Counted from the first letter of the stretch, positions 9,195-19,280 are shown. The stretch: DNA of 64,000 bases from Salegentibacter lacus (GCF_020164555.1 NZ_JAIQZB010000001.1:248001-312000); one strand, 5' to 3'. A program made the numbers and translations. The notes: generated by a model not told the origin, from the letters alone.

Positions 9195-10304
9195 TTACGC
9201 TTGTAGCTTATCAATCACGGCACTTAAACGTTGGGTGATTTCATCTATAGAACCAACCCCATCTACACCGTAATATTTGTCTTGTTTTTTATAGTATTCT
9301 TTTAATATAGCGGTTTCATCATAATAAACCTTGATCCTGTTTCGAATAACCGCTTCATCAGCATCATCCTTTCTTCCAGAAGTTTTTCCTCTTTCTAAAA
9401 GACGTTTAACCAAAACCTCATCATCTACTTCTAAAGCGATCATTGCAGTTACTTCGGTATTCTTTTCCTCTAACAAATCAGCTAAAGCATCTGCCTGTCC
9501 TGCAGTTCTAGGAAATCCATCGAATATAAAGCCGTTGGCGCCTTCATTTTTATCAACTTCAGTATTCAACATTTTAATTGTCACCTCATCCGGAACCAAC
9601 TGTCCTTTATCCATAAAAGATTTAGCATGCAATCCTAATTCGGTTTCGTTCTTAATATTATACCTAAACACATCTCCGGTAGAGATATGAATAAGTTTAT
9701 ATTTTTCCTTCAGAATGTCTGCCTGGGTTCCTTTGCCTGCGCCGGGAGGGCCAAACAAAACTAAATTCGTCATGTTGTTTTCTTTAAGTTTATAGATTTG
9801 CGTAAGATTTCTACCTAAACCATCATAATCCAGGCCATAACCTACAATAAATTTATTCGGGATCTCTAAGCCCTTATATTTAATATTAAAGTCTTTTTTA
9901 TAAGCTTCAGGTTTGTAAAACAAAGTTGCTACTTCATAATTATCAACTTCCTCTTTCAGCAAAATTTTATTGATCTCCTCTAAAGTATTGCCGGTATCAA
10001 CAATATCTTCCAGCAGAATTACTTTTCTACCTTTTAGTGACTGATTTAATCCTATAAGGGTTTTCACATTTCCGGTAGTTCTGGTCCCCTCGTAAGAACC
10101 AAGTTTTACAAAACTCACCTCACAATCTCCATTAAACCTTTTAATAACTTCACTTGCAAACATAAAAGAACCGTTAAGCACTCCCAAAAACACCGGATTT
10201 GCATCCCGGTAATCTTGGTTAAGCTTATTGGCCACTTTATCTATGCCTGCGTTGATTTCTTCTTCTGAAATATAAGGCTCAAATTCTAAATCGTGTAGTT
10301 TCAT
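9195..10304 (-). CDS. Fused hypoxanthine phosphoribosyltransferase - adenylate kinase
   Basis: One 369-residue reading frame with two enzymes. Residues 1-178 are a phosphoribosyltransferase with the PRPP loop VILLEDIVDTGNTL and GYGLDY, typical of Hpt. From residue ~180 a complete adenylate kinase begins with its own Met (NLVLFGPPGAGKGTQ P-loop, STGDVFRYN, DGFPRTAGQ, GRKDDADEAVIRNRI). The kinase is the short form without a zinc LID insert. The Hpt part makes IMP/GMP from bases and PRPP; the Adk part balances AMP, ADP and ATP. I start at the ATG complementary to 10302-10304. A TTG one codon upstream is possible. Such fusions occur in flavobacteria as I recall. It is divergent from purK, so purine genes cluster here. 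Confidence 0.95.
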   Translation of the reverse strand: MKLHDLEFEPYISEEEINAGIDKVANKLNQDYRDANPVFLGVLNGSFMFASEVIKRFNGDCEVSFVKLGSYEGTRTTGNVKTLIGLNQSLKGRKVILLEDIVDTGNTLEEINKILLKEEVDNYEVATLFYKPEAYKKDFNIKYKGLEIPNKFIVGYGLDYDGLGRNLTQIYKLKENNMTNLVLFGPPGAGKGTQADILKEKYKLIHISTGDVFRYNIKNETELGLHAKSFMDKGQLVPDEVTIKMLNTEVDKNEGANGFIFDGFPRTAGQADALADLLEEKNTEVTAMIALEVDDEVLVKRLLERGKTSGRKDDADEAVIRNRIKVYYDETAILKEYYKKQDKYYGVDGVGSIDEITQRLSAVIDKLQA

Positions 10305-10401
10305 CAAATCTGAAAAATTTTAAAGAGCAAAGATAAGGATTCTTAATAACCCAAACTGCCAGATTTCCATAAGAATAATAGCACAGCTTGCCCTAAAAAA
10401 T

Positions 10402-10409
10402 TATTTTTG
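10402..10409 (+). promoter_or_regulatory. -7 promoter element of purK
   Basis: TATTTTTG fits the Bacteroidetes -7 consensus TAnnTTTG, 16 bp before the purK start. No well-spaced -33 TTTG is visible. Confidence 0.4.
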
Positions 10410-10425
10410 CTGAAATATTTACGGT

Positions 10426-11586
10426 ATGATCAATTATTTTTCTTCAGATTTTAAATTGGGAATTCTCGGTGGGGGGCAGTTAGGCAAAATGATGCTTTAC
10501 GAAACCCGAAAATACGACATCCAAACAAATGTTCTAGACCCTAATCCTGAAGCGCCCTGTAAAATAGCCTGTGATTATTTTGAAACCGGCGATCTTATGG
10601 ATTTTGATACCGTGATTAACTTCGGAAGAAAAGTGGATATGCTCACTTTTGAAATTGAAGGCGTAAATATTGAAGCTTTAAAACAATTGCAAAAGGAAGG
10701 TATAAAAACCTATCCTTCAGCTGAAACTTTAGAAAAAATCCAGAACAAAGGAATTCAAAAGAATTTCTATAAAAAACATCAAATCCCTACTGCTGATTTT
10801 GAAGTTTTTTCAAACAAAAAAGAATTGATTTCTGCGCTTGAAAATGGGAAAATCAACCTGCCTTTTGTTTGGAAAAGCACTACCGGTGGCTATGACGGGA
10901 AAGGAGTTTCAGTTATAAAAAACAAGGAAGCTATAAACGATCTTCCCGATACTGAATGTATTGCTGAAACGCTTGTTCCTTTTAAAAATGAGCTGGCGGT
11001 GATAGTAGCAAGATCGGCTTCAGGGGAAGTAAAAACCTTTCCTGTGGTAGAAATGGAATTTCACCCTACTGCAAACCAGGTAGAATATGTAATTTGTCCT
11101 GCCAGGATTGAAAATTCGGTAGCGCAAAAAGCCAGAGAACTTGCGGTTAAGGTTTCAGAAGCATTTGAACACGTTGGTTTACTAGCAGTAGAAATGTTTC
11201 AGACAGAAAATGACCAAATTCTGGTCAACGAAGTTGCGCCACGACCACATAATAGCGGGCATTACAGTATTGAAGCAAGTTACACCAATCAGTTTGAACA
11301 ACATATTCGTGCGATTTTGGATCTACCTTTAGGAAATACGGATAGTAAAGTCGGCGGAATTATGGTAAATTTAGTGGGCGATGCAGATCACGAAGGTGAG
11401 GTAGTTTACGAGAATATCGAAAAGATTATGAAAATGCCAGGGGTAACACCCCATATTTACGGAAAAAAAATTACACGCCCATTTCGAAAAATGGGCCACG
11501 TAACCATCGTAAACAAAGACCTGGCCGAAGCTAGAAAGATAGCTGAAAAGGTCAAAAATTCAATTAAAGTTATTTCTAAACAATAA
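10426..11586 (+). CDS. purK: 5-(carboxyamino)imidazole ribonucleotide synthase
   Basis: 386 residues, ATP-grasp fold. The N-terminal nucleotide fold reads LGILGGGQLGKMM. The central ATP-grasp part has WKSTTGGYDGKGV and ETLVPFKNELAVIVAR, and the metal/phosphate site is NEVAPRPHNSGHYSIEA. PurK uses ATP and bicarbonate to convert AIR to N5-CAIR in de novo purine synthesis. Its product is passed to PurE, encoded 30 bp downstream. The ATG at 10426 leaves a usual short N-terminal extension before the Gly-rich loop. Confidence 0.97.
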   Translation: MINYFSSDFKLGILGGGQLGKMMLYETRKYDIQTNVLDPNPEAPCKIACDYFETGDLMDFDTVINFGRKVDMLTFEIEGVNIEALKQLQKEGIKTYPSAETLEKIQNKGIQKNFYKKHQIPTADFEVFSNKKELISALENGKINLPFVWKSTTGGYDGKGVSVIKNKEAINDLPDTECIAETLVPFKNELAVIVARSASGEVKTFPVVEMEFHPTANQVEYVICPARIENSVAQKARELAVKVSEAFEHVGLLAVEMFQTENDQILVNEVAPRPHNSGHYSIEASYTNQFEQHIRAILDLPLGNTDSKVGGIMVNLVGDADHEGEVVYENIEKIMKMPGVTPHIYGKKITRPFRKMGHVTIVNKDLAEARKIAEKVKNSIKVISKQ

Positions 11587-11616
11587 GAATTTCACGAAGT
11601 TTTTGAACATAAAATT

Positions 11617-12102
11617 ATGAGCAAAGTAGCAGTAATAATGGGTAGTACCAGCGATTTACCGGTAATGCAGGATGCCATTGACATCCTGGAAGGTTTTGAC
11701 CTGGAGGTAGAAGTAGATATCGTTTCTGCCCATCGCACCCCCGAAAAATTATTTGAATACGGAAAAACCGCCCACGAACGAGGAATAAAAGTGATTATTG
11801 CCGGTGCCGGTGGCGCAGCTCATCTACCCGGAATGATTGCCTCCCTCTCCCCACTTCCGGTAATTGGTGTGCCGGTAAAATCCAGCAACTCTATAGATGG
11901 CTGGGACTCGGTTTTGTCTATTTTACAAATGCCCGGCGGAGTTCCGGTAGCAACAGTTGCTCTAAACGGAGCTAAAAATGCAGGTATTCTTGCGGCGCAA
12001 ATTATAGGCGCTTCAGATAAATGTACTTTAGATAAAATTTTGGTCTACAAAGAAGGACTCAAAGAAAAGGTGATAGAAGGTGCAAAAAAGGTTAAGCGAT
12101 AA
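11617..12102 (+). CDS. purE: N5-CAIR mutase
   Basis: 161 residues, class I PurE. It shows MGSTSDLP at the N-terminus, SAHRTPE with the catalytic His, AGAGGAAHLPGM and NAGILAAQI. It shifts the carboxyl group of N5-CAIR to give CAIR. It sits directly after purK and is followed by a hairpin terminator. Length and motifs are those of a full single-domain enzyme. Confidence 0.97.
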   Translation: MSKVAVIMGSTSDLPVMQDAIDILEGFDLEVEVDIVSAHRTPEKLFEYGKTAHERGIKVIIAGAGGAAHLPGMIASLSPLPVIGVPVKSSNSIDGWDSVLSILQMPGGVPVATVALNGAKNAGILAAQIIGASDKCTLDKILVYKEGLKEKVIEGAKKVKR

Positions 12103-12107
12103 AAAAC

Positions 12108-12134
12108 AAAAGCCACGTCTTGCGACGTGGCTTT
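12108..12134 (+). terminator. Hairpin terminator after purE
   Basis: Stem AAAGCCACGTC / GACGTGGCTTT with loop TTGC directly after the purE stop. The T tract is short (CTTTCTATG). Nothing further is seen in the AT-rich 260 bp up to the next gene. Confidence 0.7.
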
Positions 12135-12398
12135 CTATGTAGTAAACTTACCTAAATCTGTACAAATTATTTATTAACCATTCTAAATATTTAAACCAGA
12201 AAACTTTACAAGCTACTACAATTTTAAAACGTTCAATATTTTAAAGGTGAAATATACAGTTTTTCCAAGAAAAACCATGTTTTACGTTAAAAAAACTTAC
12301 TAAAAACGTCAAATTTAGGTTAATTACATTGCCAAAATCGATTAAGGAATGATTAATGGACGATTGTGACGAGCAAAATTAAAACAGAAATAGAGATA

Positions 12399-14432
12399 AT
12401 GACCACTCAAAATAATCCACTTTTACAGGAATTTAATCACGCACCGTTTTCAAAAATTAAAAACGAGCATTTTAAACCGGCGATAATAAAAGCCATAGAA
12501 ATGGCCCGGGAAGAAATCAATGCGATTTCAACAAATACTAAAGAACCAAGTTTTTATAATACTATTGAAACTTTAGAATTTTCAGGAGAAAAATTAGATA
12601 GAGTAACCAGTATATTTTTCAATCTGAATTCTGCTGAAACCAATGAAGAAATTCAGCAAATTGCCCAGGAAGTTTCCCCGATTTTATCCGAATTCAGGAA
12701 CGATATCATTCTTAACAAAGCACTTTTCGAAAGGGTAAAATCGGTTTTCGATAAAAAAGATGAACTTGATTTAAATACTGAACAAAAGACCCTCTTAGAT
12801 AGAAAATACAAAGCTTTCTCCCGAAATGGAGCCAATCTACCGATTGAGAAACAAAACGAACTTAGAGATATTGATAAAAAGCTTTCAAAATTAAGCCTGG
12901 ATTTTGGCCAGAATGTGCTTGCCGAAACTAATAAATTTGAATTACACCTTACCGATGAAAACGATTTAAAAGGGCTTCCCGAAAGCTTTAAAGAAGAAGC
13001 CGCACAAGTGGCCGCTTCCAAAGAAAAAGAAGGCTGGATCTTCACTCTTGAGTATCCTAGCTACCTTCCTTTTATGAAATATGCGGAGAACAGGGAATTG
13101 CGAAAGAAAATGGCGCTTGCTTTTGGCTCCAAAGCCTTTCACGGCGATGAGCTAGACAACCAGGAAAATGTATTGCAGATCGCTAAATTAAGATATGAAC
13201 GCGCACAACTCTTAGGTTACAAAACACACGCCCACTTTGTACTGGAAGAGCGTATGGCTGAAACGCCCGAAAAAGTAAACAGCTTTTTAGAGGAAATTCT
13301 TGGAAAAGCAAAGCCGGCTGCAGAACGCGAGTTTGCCGAATTAGAAAACTTCGCTAAAGATTTGGATGGAATAGATAAGCTGCAAAAATGGGATGCGGCT
13401 TTTTACAGCGAGAAATTAAAACAAAAATTATTCAATCTCGATGACGAAAAACTGAAGCCTTATTTTAAACTCGAGAATGTCATAGATGGCGTTTTTACGG
13501 TATCGAATAAACTTTACGATTTAAAATTCAAGGAAGTTTTTGACGTAGATAAATATCACGAAGACGTTAAGACCTACCAGGTCATTGATGAAAATAATAA
13601 GGAAATCGCCCTGTTTTACGCCGATTTTCACCCACGGCCCGGAAAACGAGATGGCGCCTGGATGACAGGTTATAAATCGCAATACAAAAAAGACGGGCAG
13701 GAAGAACGCCCGCATATTTCTATTGTGTGCAATTTCACCAAACCTTCTAAAAAACAACCTTCGCTACTTACTTTTAACGAAGTCACAACCCTTTTCCATG
13801 AATTTGGCCATGCCTTGCACGGAATGTTGGGCGATACGCAATACCCAAGCCTTTCTGGCGCCAATGTGTATTGGGATTTTGTAGAACTTCCAAGTCAGCT
13901 GTTGGAAAACTGGTGCTACGAAAAAGAAGCGTTGCAATTGTTCGCCAAACATTATGAAACTGGTGAAGTGATTCCTATGGAACTAGTTCAAAAAATTAAA
14001 GAATCGGCTAATTTTCAGGAAGGAATGGCCACGGTAAGACAATTGAGCTTCGGGATGCTGGATCTTAGCTGGCACGGTATAGATCCTTCCAAAATCACTG
14101 ATATTAAGACAAACGAAGACAAAGCTTTTCAACGCACAAAATTATTCCCGAATGTTGCAAAAAATTGTATGAGCACCGCCTTCTCCCATATTTTTCAGGG
14201 CGGATATTCTGCCGGTTATTATTCCTATAAATGGGCAGAAGTATTAGATGCCGACACCTTTGAATATTTTCAGCAGAATGGAATCTTTAGCAGGGAAGTT
14301 GCTAATAAGTTTAAGACGAATATTCTTTCACAAGGCGGAACCGATCACCCAATGACGCTTTATAAAAAATTCCGTGGGAAAGAACCAAAACCCGATGCTC
14401 TACTAAAACGCGCCGGATTAATTGAAAAATAA
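12399..14432 (+). CDS. M3 family metallopeptidase (peptidyl-dipeptidase Dcp / oligopeptidase A type)
   Basis: 677 residues from the ATG at 12399 (MTTQNNPLLQEFNHAPFSKI). A GTG start 33 bp upstream is possible but adds only a charged tail. The zinc site is LFHEFGHALHGML, the HExxH of family M3, with the downstream Glu in the following helix (DFVELPSQLLENW). The C-terminal QGGYSAGYYSYKWAEVL and DHPMTLYKKFRGKEP are typical of Dcp-like enzymes. There is no signal peptide, so it is cytoplasmic and breaks down short peptides. It stands as a single gene. Confidence 0.93.
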   Translation: MTTQNNPLLQEFNHAPFSKIKNEHFKPAIIKAIEMAREEINAISTNTKEPSFYNTIETLEFSGEKLDRVTSIFFNLNSAETNEEIQQIAQEVSPILSEFRNDIILNKALFERVKSVFDKKDELDLNTEQKTLLDRKYKAFSRNGANLPIEKQNELRDIDKKLSKLSLDFGQNVLAETNKFELHLTDENDLKGLPESFKEEAAQVAASKEKEGWIFTLEYPSYLPFMKYAENRELRKKMALAFGSKAFHGDELDNQENVLQIAKLRYERAQLLGYKTHAHFVLEERMAETPEKVNSFLEEILGKAKPAAEREFAELENFAKDLDGIDKLQKWDAAFYSEKLKQKLFNLDDEKLKPYFKLENVIDGVFTVSNKLYDLKFKEVFDVDKYHEDVKTYQVIDENNKEIALFYADFHPRPGKRDGAWMTGYKSQYKKDGQEERPHISIVCNFTKPSKKQPSLLTFNEVTTLFHEFGHALHGMLGDTQYPSLSGANVYWDFVELPSQLLENWCYEKEALQLFAKHYETGEVIPMELVQKIKESANFQEGMATVRQLSFGMLDLSWHGIDPSKITDIKTNEDKAFQRTKLFPNVAKNCMSTAFSHIFQGGYSAGYYSYKWAEVLDADTFEYFQQNGIFSREVANKFKTNILSQGGTDHPMTLYKKFRGKEPKPDALLKRAGLIEK

Positions 14433-14443
14433 TTAGCCTAAAT

Positions 14444-14531
14444 AGGCTGTCTGAAAAAAATTTAAAATCCTCATCCTGAACTTGTTTCAGGATGAGGAAA
14501 TTAGACTTTTTCTAACAGCCTCTTTTTTTCC
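14444..14531 (+). repeat. Nested palindromic element / terminator
   Basis: An outer inverted repeat AGGCTGT (14444-14450) / ACAGCCT (14515-14521) is extended by A- and T-rich arms. It encloses a perfect inner hairpin CCTCATCCTGAA (14469-14480) / TTCAGGATGAGG (14486-14497). A T run (14522-14529) follows. It closes the peptidase gene. The tidy inner palindrome looks like a dispersed REP-type repeat that also terminates transcription. Confidence 0.6.
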
Positions 14532-14581
14532 TTTTATAATCAATATTTAACCTTATAAGATCTATAACTTATAAATTCAAA

Positions 14582-14589
14582 TACTTTTG
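14582..14589 (+). promoter_or_regulatory. -7 promoter element of the ECF sigma gene
   Basis: TACTTTTG matches TAnnTTTG, 30 bp upstream of the sigma factor start. The -33 element is not clear. Confidence 0.4.
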
Positions 14590-14619
14590 TTAGTTTTGAA
14601 GTGACCTTGAAGCCAGCCT

Positions 14620-15171
14620 ATGCCAACTCATAAACTCGATCCTACAAAATGGGTGGATAAATATTCAGATTACCTGTTTAACTATGCAATTGTTAGGGTA
14701 AACGATCGCGAGGTGGCTAACGATTTAATTTCTGAAACCTTTCTTGCAGGCCTGAATTCTAAAGATAATTTTGAAGGCAGAGCTACAGAGCGCACCTGGC
14801 TTATTTCAATTTTAAAGCGAAAAATTATAGATCATTACCGAAAGATAAATTCGCAAAAAGGTCAGGCAGAAGTTCGCATTAATTATTCAGATTCTGAAAA
14901 TACTGGTGACTGGCTGGAGGAACAGGTAGCCGATACTTTTGATCGTACTGCCGAGGATGAGATGGAAAACACCGAGCTGGGATTGGCTATTTTAGAATGC
15001 CTGGATCAAATAAACGAGAAACACGCCGCAATATTTAAGATGAAAACCATTGATGAGGCTGACACTGAAGCCGTATGTAAAGAATTCAATATTAGTCCGT
15101 CTAACCTTTGGGTAATCATTCATAGGGCACGTACCGCATTGGCAGCCTGCCTTGAAAAAAACTGGTTATAA
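14620..15171 (+). CDS. ECF-type RNA polymerase sigma factor
   Basis: 183 residues. Region 2 (about 14-85) has WVDKYSDYLFNYAIVRV-DREVANDLISETFLAGL and TWLISILKRKIIDHYRK. Region 4 (about 120-180) has LGLAILECLDQINEKHAAIFKMKTI, CKEFNISPSNLWVIIHRARTALAACL. The linker is acidic. It directs core RNA polymerase to a special promoter set. A small Cys-rich protein gene begins 3 bp after its stop, the usual place for an anti-sigma factor. The regulon cannot be told from the sequence. Confidence 0.92.
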   Translation: MPTHKLDPTKWVDKYSDYLFNYAIVRVNDREVANDLISETFLAGLNSKDNFEGRATERTWLISILKRKIIDHYRKINSQKGQAEVRINYSDSENTGDWLEEQVADTFDRTAEDEMENTELGLAILECLDQINEKHAAIFKMKTIDEADTEAVCKEFNISPSNLWVIIHRARTALAACLEKNWL

Positions 15172-15174
15172 GTT

Positions 15175-15432
15175 ATGCCGAAACGAAAATTTTTCATTTT
15201 TGACTGTTCAAAAGCTGAAAACTGCTGCGACAAAAGCCAGTACAACGAAGCAGGAACACGTGAAAAGATCTCCATGCTCATGCATTTACTCTTATGCAGA
15301 CCCTGCCGTAAGTACACTTCAAAAAACACCAAACTTACCAGCTTAATCAAAAAGTCTAAGCTTAAAACCTGTTCTGAGGAAGAGAAAAAGGCCTGGAAAA
15401 ACCGCATTGAAAAAGAAATGGCTAAAAAATAA
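15175..15432 (+). CDS. Small zinc-finger anti-sigma-like protein
   Basis: 85 residues beginning 3 bp after the sigma factor. It has C-C-DKSQYNEAGTREK and MHLLLCRPCRKYTSKN, that is the H-x3-C-x2-C pattern of zinc-binding anti-sigma (ZAS/zf-HC2) domains plus an upstream Cys pair. The rest is basic (IEKEMAKK end). No membrane segment is visible, so it would be a soluble sensor. By position and motif it probably binds and restrains the upstream ECF factor; this is inference. Its 3' end overlaps the convergent UbiA-like gene by 11 bp. Confidence 0.8.
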   Translation: MPKRKFFIFDCSKAENCCDKSQYNEAGTREKISMLMHLLLCRPCRKYTSKNTKLTSLIKKSKLKTCSEEEKKAWKNRIEKEMAKK

Positions 15433-16240
15433 TCTTAGTCACCATCCAACACAACAACCAAAATACAGGAATTCCCTCTACCCAAAATGCAGAATAGTAG
15501 GATCCCTGATCTACTTTTGCCGCTTTAATAAAATATGCCGAAATCAATAAAGCAAAACCTAAAGCTATAAAGTTTATTGCTGAAGAGTAAAGTTTTAAAA
15601 ACTCCAGCAAAAGCATAATTCCCAATAAAACATAACCGATTTTCTTAGTATTGGCTATTCCAATTTGCTGCGGAATAGTATTTAAATTCCCAGAATCGTA
15701 CTTTAGGTCCCTTATCTCAAAGGGAAGTGTTATAGCGATCACAAAGAAAAACCGCTGCAAAAAACTTAAGCTAATTTCCTTTAAAGAAACCTGATCTATC
15801 AACGGTAAAATCACCACTACTCCAGCCCAAACTACAGCGATTACAAAAATCTTTATACCGCCAATATTTCGAAGATTATGCCTATTTCTACCGAATGGAA
15901 TGGCATAAAGCAAAGTAAAAACACCCAAAATCCCCGAAACTAAAAGGATTCTAAATTCCTGTTGAAAAGTAAAATACAACAAACCCAGAAAGCAAAAAAA
16001 CGAGAAAATCTGGATCATTTTTAGGTTTCGGGCGAGACTGGCGTGATGAAGTTTCGCAATGCCGGCATACTTTACAAAATTATAGCCGGTAATGCTTCCG
16101 AAGAAAATAAAGAAAAGCAGGTTTTTATCAATTTCAATATTGAATTCCAGGAAGCTTAATAAGCTTAGCGAAACCACGGCCAAAGCCACGTGCAGACTGC
16201 TATTTATATAAAAGTCCAGAATGTTTTTTAAACCCTGCAT
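15422..16240 (-). CDS. UbiA prenyltransferase-like integral membrane protein
   Basis: 272 residues with about eight or nine hydrophobic helices. The best family clue is the loop LPFEIRDLKYDSGNLNTIPQQIG, which resembles the second Asp motif (DxxxD) and following TLPQ-IG of UbiA-type prenyltransferases. The first Asp-rich motif (NDxxDxxxD) is absent: the equivalent loop reads GYNFVKYAGIAKLHH. It may act on an unusual substrate or be inactive. It is a lone gene, convergent with the sigma/anti-sigma pair. Confidence 0.65.
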   Translation of the reverse strand: MQGLKNILDFYINSSLHVALAVVSLSLLSFLEFNIEIDKNLLFFIFFGSITGYNFVKYAGIAKLHHASLARNLKMIQIFSFFCFLGLLYFTFQQEFRILLVSGILGVFTLLYAIPFGRNRHNLRNIGGIKIFVIAVVWAGVVVILPLIDQVSLKEISLSFLQRFFFVIAITLPFEIRDLKYDSGNLNTIPQQIGIANTKKIGYVLLGIMLLLEFLKLYSSAINFIALGFALLISAYFIKAAKVDQGSYYSAFWVEGIPVFWLLCWMVTKIIF

Positions 16241-16371
16241 TCTGCTAAATTAATCATTCTACCCTGGATCAAAATCACCGTCTCAAATCTTAACAAGTGT
16301 ATACACCTAAACACTAAAAATTTACGTTAAAAATATGTACTTTCGCAGCACAAAACCACAACTTTATTTTA

Positions 16372-19218
16372 ATGAGAACAGATTCTTTTGCCCTACGCCA
16401 TATTGGCCCTAGAGAAAGCAATCTACAGGCTATGTTAGACACCATTGGTGTTGATTCTTTAGAGCAACTAATATACGAAACCATCCCGGACGATATTCGT
16501 TTAAAATCACCTTTAAATTTACCTGCTGCACTTAGTGAAAATCAATATGCCGAGCATATTGGAAAACTTGCTGCTAAAAACAAGGTTTTTAAGAGCTATA
16601 TAGGTCTTGGTTATCACCAGGGAATTTTACCGGCAGTTATCCAAAGAAATATTCTGGAAAACCCGGGTTGGTATACGGCTTATACTCCATACCAGGCAGA
16701 AATTGCCCAGGGAAGACTTGAGGCTCTATTGAATTTCCAAACCATGGTAAGCGATCTTACAGGAATGGAAATAGCCAATGCCTCGCTTTTAGATGAGTCT
16801 ACCGCTGCGGCTGAAGCTATGGGACTTTTATTCGCAGTTCGCGATCGTAAGCAGAAGAAAAACGAAGTAAATAAATTCTTTGTTTCTGAACAGGCTTTAC
16901 CACAAACCATAGATCTTATTAAAACCCGTGCCGATTTTATGGGCATTGAGTTAGTTGTTGGCAATCATGAAGAATTTGATTTTAGTGATAAGTTCTTTGG
17001 AGTTTTAGTGCAATATCCCGGAAAATACGGACAGGTTTTTAACTATGCTGATTTTGTATCTAAATGTAAAGATGCTGAAATAAAAGTAGCCGTTGCTGCC
17101 GATATTTTGAGTTTGGTAAAATTACAGGCACCCGGGGAACTTGGTGTAGATGTGGTTGTTGGGACCACCCAACGTTTTGGAATCCCGTTAGGATATGGCG
17201 GGCCTCATGCGGCTTACTTCGCAACCAAAGAAGAATATAAAAGAAACCTTCCCGGAAGGATTATTGGCGTAACCAAAGATATTGATGGCAATCACGCTTT
17301 AAGGATGGCGCTTCAAACCAGGGAACAACATATTAAGCGCGATAAAGCGACTTCAAATATTTGTACCGCACAGGTTTTACTAGCGGTGATGGCAGGAATG
17401 TACGCAGTTTACCACGGACCTGATGGCTTAAAATATATTGCTGATACCGTACATTTCTCTACAGTTACTTTAGCTAAAGAACTTGAAAAAATGGGTGTTA
17501 AGCAGTTGAATTCTGCTTATTTTGATACACTTCAGGTTAAAGCTGATGCACAAAAAATTAAAGCCGAAGCCGAAAAGAACGAAATCAATTTTTATTATCC
17601 TGATGCCGAAACAGTTTGTATTTCTTTAAATGAAACCACAACCCGGGAAGACATCAATAATATTCTAAAGGTTTTTGCTTCAGTTTCGGGTAAAGATTCT
17701 GCTGAAATTGAAAGTTTAAAAGAGGAAGAAACAATTCCTTCTGCATTACAGAGAAAAACAGATTTCCTAACACATAAAGTTTTCAATCTTTATCATTCGG
17801 AAACTGAACTGATGCGTTATATCAAGAAACTGGAACGCAAAGATCTTTCTTTGAACCAGTCTATGATTTCTTTAGGAAGTTGTACTATGAAATTAAATGC
17901 AGCTTCAGAAATGCTTCCTTTAAGCAATCCGCAGTGGGGGAATATTCACCCATTCGTACCGGTAGAACAAGCTGAAGGCTACCAGATCGTATTAAAAAGA
18001 CTGGAAGACCAGTTAACCGAGATTACAGGATTTTCAGCTACCTCGCTTCAGCCAAATTCAGGCGCACAGGGAGAATATGCCGGCTTGATGACGATTAGGG
18101 CTTACCACGAATCTAAAGATGAAGGTCATCGAAATATATGTTTGATTCCGTCTTCAGCGCACGGAACCAATCCTGCTTCCGCGGTAATGGCGGGAATGAA
18201 GGTAGTTGTGACCAAAGCTTCAGAAAACGGAAACATAGATGTAGACGATCTTCGGGAAAAAGCGATAAAATATAAAGATAATCTTGCCGCTTTAATGGTA
18301 ACTTATCCGTCTACACACGGGGTTTTTGAATCGGCTATTAAAGAAATTACGCAAATTATTCACAACAATGGTGGGCAGGTTTATATGGATGGCGCAAATA
18401 TGAACGCCCAGGTTGGATTGACCAACCCTGGAGTTATTGGCGCCGATGTTTGTCACTTAAACCTACATAAAACCTTTGCAATTCCTCACGGAGGCGGTGG
18501 CCCCGGAGTTGGACCAATTTGCGTTGCAGAACAATTAAAGCCGTTTTTACCCGGAAATCCTGTGATTAAGACTGGTGGAGAAAAGGCTATTGGAGCAATT
18601 TCTTCAGCGCCCTGGGGATCTTCTTTGGTTTGTCTTATTTCTTATGGTTATATAACCATGTTAGGTAGCAGAGGACTTCAGAAAGCTACTGAATATGCTA
18701 TTTTAAACGCTAATTATATAAAAGAACGCTTAAACGAGCACTACAAAACATTATATTCTGGAGAACGAGGTCGTGCCGCGCACGAGATGATCTTAGATTG
18801 TCGCCCCTTTAAAGAAAAAGGAATTGAAGTAGTGGATATCGCCAAACGATTAATAGATTACGGTTTCCACGCGCCAACCGTTTCTTTCCCCGTTGCAGGA
18901 ACTATGATGATAGAGCCTACAGAAAGTGAAAGCAAAGCTGAACTGGACAGGTTCTGCGATGCGCTTATTTCTATTAGGCAGGAAATTCAGGAATTGAATA
19001 GCGAAGAAGATAACGTGCTTAAAAACGCACCGCATACCATTACTATGTTAACCGCAGACGAGTGGAAATTTTCTTACACAAGGGAAAAAGCGGCTTATCC
19101 GTTAAATTATGTTTCAGAAAATAAATTCTGGCCAAGTGTAAGACGCGTAGATGAAGCTTTTGGAGACCGAAACTTAATGTGTACCTGCCCTCCTATTGAG
19201 GAGTATATGGACGCTTAA
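16372..19218 (+). CDS. gcvP: Glycine dehydrogenase (aminomethyl-transferring), P-protein
   Basis: 948 residues, full-length single-chain P-protein. The N-terminal half begins [17 protein letters not shown]. The C-terminal half carries the PLP lysine in [23 protein letters not shown] and the motif [11 protein letters not shown]. The enzyme decarboxylates glycine and loads the aminomethyl group onto lipoyl-GcvH in the glycine cleavage system. The other gcv genes are not in the window. A TACTTTCG box at 16338-16345 may be its -7 element. A long hairpin follows the stop codon. Confidence 0.98.
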   Translation: MRTDSFALRHIGPRESNLQAMLDTIGVDSLEQLIYETIPDDIRLKSPLNLPAALSENQYAEHIGKLAAKNKVFKSYIGLGYHQGILPAVIQRNILENPGWYTAYTPYQAEIAQGRLEALLNFQTMVSDLTGMEIANASLLDESTAAAEAMGLLFAVRDRKQKKNEVNKFFVSEQALPQTIDLIKTRADFMGIELVVGNHEEFDFSDKFFGVLVQYPGKYGQVFNYADFVSKCKDAEIKVAVAADILSLVKLQAPGELGVDVVVGTTQRFGIPLGYGGPHAAYFATKEEYKRNLPGRIIGVTKDIDGNHALRMALQTREQHIKRDKATSNICTAQVLLAVMAGMYAVYHGPDGLKYIADTVHFSTVTLAKELEKMGVKQLNSAYFDTLQVKADAQKIKAEAEKNEINFYYPDAETVCISLNETTTREDINNILKVFASVSGKDSAEIESLKEEETIPSALQRKTDFLTHKVFNLYHSETELMRYIKKLERKDLSLNQSMISLGSCTMKLNAASEMLPLSNPQWGNIHPFVPVEQAEGYQIVLKRLEDQLTEITGFSATSLQPNSGAQGEYAGLMTIRAYHESKDEGHRNICLIPSSAHGTNPASAVMAGMKVVVTKASENGNIDVDDLREKAIKYKDNLAALMVTYPSTHGVFESAIKEITQIIHNNGGQVYMDGANMNAQVGLTNPGVIGADVCHLNLHKTFAIPHGGGGPGVGPICVAEQLKPFLPGNPVIKTGGEKAIGAISSAPWGSSLVCLISYGYITMLGSRGLQKATEYAILNANYIKERLNEHYKTLYSGERGRAAHEMILDCRPFKEKGIEVVDIAKRLIDYGFHAPTVSFPVAGTMMIEPTESESKAELDRFCDALISIRQEIQELNSEEDNVLKNAPHTITMLTADEWKFSYTREKAAYPLNYVSENKFWPSVRRVDEAFGDRNLMCTCPPIEEYMDA

Positions 19219-19222
19219 CTAT

Positions 19223-19280
19223 AAAATTGCCTGAAAATTTTCTGCAGAAAACATTCTCTAAATTATTTTCAGGCAATTTT
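19223..19280 (+). terminator. Long hairpin terminator after gcvP
   Basis: Sixteen-base inverted repeat AAAATTGCCTGAAAAT / ATTTTCAGGCAATTTT with a 26-base loop, ending in T residues. It begins 5 bp after the gcvP stop. Confidence 0.75.
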
